Shown here: piece by piece, positions 60,301 to 64,000 of the stretch
Numbering within the stretch: the stretch's first letter is position 1
Layout: the number at the start of each line of letters is the position of its first letter
Assembly: GCA_023333565.1 (NCBI GenBank)
Contig: JAJKFH010003937.1
Location: 950,001 to 1,014,000 of the forward strand
Direction of reading: 5' to 3'
Source: Puffinus mauretanicus
Taxonomy: Eukaryota; Chordata; Aves; Procellariiformes; Procellariidae
Length of the DNA: 64,000 bases
Notes under the pieces: model-generated
What the model was told of the DNA's origin: nothing
Database searches by the model: none
Seen by the model: the letters and a program-made list of their open reading frames with translations, nothing else
Translations under genes and position numbers: made by a program

Positions 60301-61985
60301 CGCTTACTCAATTATGAGATGTTTTCAGCAAAAGAAATTCAGAGTCCAGTTCTTCTACCCCATGGCCAGCTCCGTCTGGTTGAAAGTGTCAGAAACCTCC
60401 CCTTTTTGTTTTTCCCAAAGCCAGGCTAAGAGCTTGAAAGAAAGAAAATAATAAGAAGATGTATATGAGTTAGTTTAATCCAAATATTACTTGTGGAAAG
60501 AAGCGTAGGGAAGCGTGATGGCAGCACTCGGATCTGATTTGTCGTGTTCACACTAAGGCAGGAGCAAAAGGCTTGGTTGTCTTTTGTCTTTGGTATTTCT
60601 TATGCTGCCTTCTCATCTCTGAAGCCTAGCTTGTCTGCAGAAAGTTTGATTTTTGACTGAGATGCAGCTGTTAGGACTGAACAGAAACAGTGAGCACGGT
60701 GGAAGAGAAAGAAACTGGGAAATGAGATGTGCTGCAGCCCGCAAATGGATTTGGAGAACCTGACTGCTGTATAACAAAAGAAGCCTCTGGGATATATTTT
60801 ACTTACTGGTGGAAAGGAGAGAGCTGTGGTCTTGGGACATGTTTCTAAGGCCTGCAATGCACAATCATCGCCTTTGGATTGTGTCCAAGTGCTGCTCAGA
60901 ATCCCGATGGCTCTTAAGCGGCATTAAATCAAGATGGATGTCACTTTACATCTCATTGCGAATGCACTACCTGGAGCACGGGTTTGCATGTAGCATTCCT
61001 TTTCAAGCAGAGACTTCTGCCTCGAGGGAGGTTTGATTTAGCTAGGAAGAAAGGAGGAAAACCTTTTCTCGTGACCCAATCTGCTAGTCACTTCGTATAT
61101 GATTCACCAAAACCTCTTCCTCGAGAGCTTCGTGTTGTGTGCAGGGGATCTAAGTCAACGTTCCTTAGCACGCCTCCGTCCTGAGGCCATAAACAAGGAA
61201 AGCAGATGAGCTGTGTCTTCAGGCTGGAGTGACTCCCCCCTGCTATAACAGTTTTAGTAAGCTATTATTGCGTGTTGGCTCCTATTTCAGATCACCAGCT
61301 TCTGTAATTGCTCCATCTCCACTACAGGGTGATGCTCTCTATGCGTTCCTGCTGAAGACTTGCTGCTTTGTTTCTTAATGTCTTAGAAAGTCACGAACTA
61401 CCGGGTGAAATCCTTCCAACTAACTTTACAGGGATGATATAAGTACCTGGGGAGGGAATATTTCATAATTCCTATGTTGGGAGCTAACTTCATAGTTGAC
61501 CTAGTATTTATTCTTTTATTTATATAAACCACAGGTATTACCAGTCTTTCATGTTTGCTTCTTTACTAATAATTGTTTCTTCAACAGCAAATTAATATAT
61601 ATAGAATGTATTTTTAATATATTTTAATATATTTTTAAATATGCAGATAAGCAATATATTTTTTTAAAAAAGAATTACTGATTTATGAAAGGAAAGACAA
61701 CACATTATTAAGAAAGGGTCTTCACCATCTACTCCCCTGTGCAGAAAGATATCTTAACCTTAACCAAGACAGCTTTAAACAGAAGTGGAAACCTTACCGT
61801 ATCTACTCTGGAAGTAAACGTGGAAGTAAAAGGCAAGAGCTAGGTGGAAGTGTATAACAGCAGGAGTTTCTGTTGTCAGGTGCCCAGGCAGGTGCTAATT
61901 TCCAGGAACATGTTGTGTATTGGTGGTCTTTGCATTGAGTAAGCATAAAGAAAAGGTTGACACCCATTCCTGGTGTTGGGCTTGG
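57347..61985. other. Gene desert, no gene seen
   Basis: No supportable gene. A block at 58070-58280 is AT-rich with TAATG/AATTA words and may be regulatory. A GC-richer patch at 58590-58740 carries only low-information open frames. A run of ATATTTTTAA-type sequence lies near 61590-61670. Confidence 0.5.
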
Positions 61986-61989
61986 ATCA

Positions 61990-62092
61990 AATCACAGAAT
62001 GATTTAGTTTAGAAGAGACTAAGAGAGAGACCGCATGGTCCAGACCTTGCTGAAAGCAGAGGTACATCCTCAGGTGGGCTCTGCTCTCACCG
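61990..62092 (-). mobile_element. CR1 LINE fragment (3' end), minus orientation
   Basis: The + strand reads ATCACAGAATGATTTAGTTT, AGAAGAGACTAAGAG, GGTCCAGACC, TGCTGAAAGCAGAGG. This is the reverse complement of the CR1 3' end (ATCACAGAATCATTTAGGTT, GGAAGGGACC..., AGTCCAACC, TGCTCAAAGCAGGG). The piece is short and diverged. Confidence 0.75.
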
Positions 62093-64000
62093 AAATGCTC
62101 TGTGTGCTACTGGATCAGCATGAAGCCACTTTTACAGAGCCAGGCATCTAGTCTGAGACAATATTGGGAAATTTCCTCATTTGGAAAAGGAAAATGACAT
62201 TATTATAGCTGGGAATTTAAAGAAAACTATGGGTACTGCACCTATTTTTGGGTCTGAATTCTGGCTAATTTTACTTTTGGCATCAACTGAAAAGAAGTAA
62301 ACTATTGTGCTCTGCCATTACAGCCTGTCTCTGATTGTGCCCACATTTGTGGCACGTGAAAGCAGTGTCTTATTTGAATTAGATGGCTATTCAATAGGGT
62401 GAAAGCCTTTTGGTGTTGAATTACTGGATGTTGGTCATCGAAACGTGGGTCTAAGAAAAACAGCTGCAGTCCCAGCACAGGCACACTCTGTGGCTAATAG
62501 ACAAAGTCCATATGTTCTTACAAGCTGGCGGAGCCGCTGCGATCAGCACCCTTCCTTTCCATTTCTGCTTGCTGCAGAAGCAACTGGAGGTTGGAAGGAG
62601 AAGTCTGGCCCTTGTGCCAACCTTGGCCACCTACATCTGGCGTGTTATGCAGGGAGCTGGGGTCTGGGGGGCACGGTCCCGGCACCCTCATCCCGCTCCA
62701 TCCTTGCACAGCCCTTTCCTCGGCCGGGGCTCTGCACCAGCCCAGGCACAGTTTTGCTCTCCATGAGGATCCAGCCCCCCGTTTCTGTGGCTGAACTTTG
62801 TTGTCTCGTGTCTGCCCAGCCGTGCTGAGTGTTCACAAGCAAAGAAGACACAGGGTGAAATTAAAAAGAGACTGAAGGAAGCAGACAGTCAGGAAAACAA
62901 ACCCACGCTTTTCTCTAGGAGCACTTGGTAGAAACCCTAGAAGGTGTTAAATTGATTTAATCCTTGCCTTGTTTTATTTGGCCACCGCTTGCAAAATGCT
63001 GCTGTTGATTTTGGCATAAGAAAGGAATTATGCTATTTTAGCCAGCGTTTCTAAATGTAGTCTTGAACAGGGGTGTTTTTAGAGATGCTTAAAAAAAAAA
63101 AAAGCTGCTTTAAAAGGACAAAAGCTCTCCTGTACAGTAGAATGGAAGCTTTTCTAAAGCCCTTTCCCCCCCTCCTTCTTCTTGAAAACACATTTGTAAC
63201 CATTAGTTTGGTGTCATGTTTCGTGATGGGGGTATTTTCGCCCTCTGCATCCCGCGGTGGCAGGGCGAGGGCGGCGGGAGGCGAGGCGGGTGCCTCTCCA
63301 GCCCCGCTGTCATGAATCATGTCAGTCCGGAGGGGAACCCGAGCCGGTCCCCAGCTCAGCCAGGGCTCCAGGCTTTGCAACCGCCTTGCTGATCAACATT
63401 TTTGGGAAGAGATTTTTAGGCTAAGGAAGCATCCTTTCATTAACGGCACCGTTACATTAGAAACTAATTAGAACTAGAGGGGCTCTGTTATATTTTACAC
63501 AAAAAGCAATTTCTCTTGTCAGTGTTGAAATGCCATAACGTAATAAGGAGGAGCCCTAAATTTGTTGAAAAAGCAGAAGCCCAAACAAGCCAAGCAGCTA
63601 TAGCAGAATAGATACTTTCTATTAATATGTCCTGTTGATACAAGTTCAATATAAGTTAGGAAACTGGAAACTTTGTTAATTCCCTTCTAAATGTATAAGT
63701 TCTGTGCATAGTAAGCGTCCTATTTAAGGATTGTCCCCATGATGAAAAATTATTAAAATTTGAACTAAACAAAAATATTTTCCCCAGAAAACAATTTCCT
63801 GTTGGAATCGCTAACTTTGATAGTGAAATATTCCACCTCATAGAACCCTATAAATAAAAGCTGGGAAACATTTAATTAGATATTAGAAGAAAGAACAAGA
63901 TCAGAAAGGCAACGAATTGTGGGTATTGTCTCTTCTGTAGTGACAGCCCAATTGTTTACAGAGGTTTTTCTTTTTTAATTCTCATTTCCTTTCTACGAGC
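62093..64000. other. Gene desert to window end, no gene seen
   Basis: No coding exon is supported. A GC-rich patch at 62520-62830 and another at 63240-63370 carry open frames without motifs. The last 600 bp are AT-rich with TTAATTAG-type words (near 63465 and 63870), possibly regulatory. Confidence 0.5.

Overview
The window looks like avian nuclear DNA. It holds three recognisable protein-coding genes, all on the + strand, in the order HMX3, HMX2, BUB3. This is the conserved vertebrate order (human 10q26). A bird is suggested by the compact layout, short introns, CR1 retroposon fragments, a few possible very old MIR-like relics, and the absence of abundant SINEs. The exact species cannot be told from the sequence.

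Region by region: 1-12.5 kb is AT-rich intergenic sequence with no supportable gene. It carries a small CpG-rich block with tandem repeats at 6.0-6.4 kb. At 12.57-12.95 kb lies a 358-base uninterrupted pyrimidine tract, followed by a dense CpG island with a TATA box. HMX3 follows (two coding exons, 307 aa). From 15.5 to 24.0 kb, GC-rich blocks alternate with AT-rich, homeodomain-site-rich blocks that look like developmental enhancers. HMX2 (two coding exons, 274 aa) lies at 24.3-25.8 kb. A third CpG island at 26.8-27.85 kb is the BUB3 promoter. It has a near-perfect ZNF143/THAP11 site, a CCAAT box and a (GGGGCC)n repeat at the start of intron 1. BUB3 runs from about 27.5 to 41.05 kb: one non-coding exon and seven coding exons, 326 aa with a Ser-Thr ending. 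From 41 to 64 kb there is no gene that I can support. This is the start of the gene desert downstream of BUB3, with CR1 and MIR-like relics, an AT microsatellite and AT-rich blocks that may be conserved non-coding elements.

Functionally the window joins two tandem-duplicated developmental homeobox genes, HMX3 and HMX2 (inner ear, hypothalamus and nervous system in other vertebrates), to a housekeeping mitotic-checkpoint gene, BUB3. BUB3 probably sits in the HMX regulatory neighbourhood as a bystander. I saw no new gene system. The most interesting items are repeat structures, uORFs at the two HMX starts, uneven divergence of the two homeoboxes, and AT-rich islands inside the HMX cluster.
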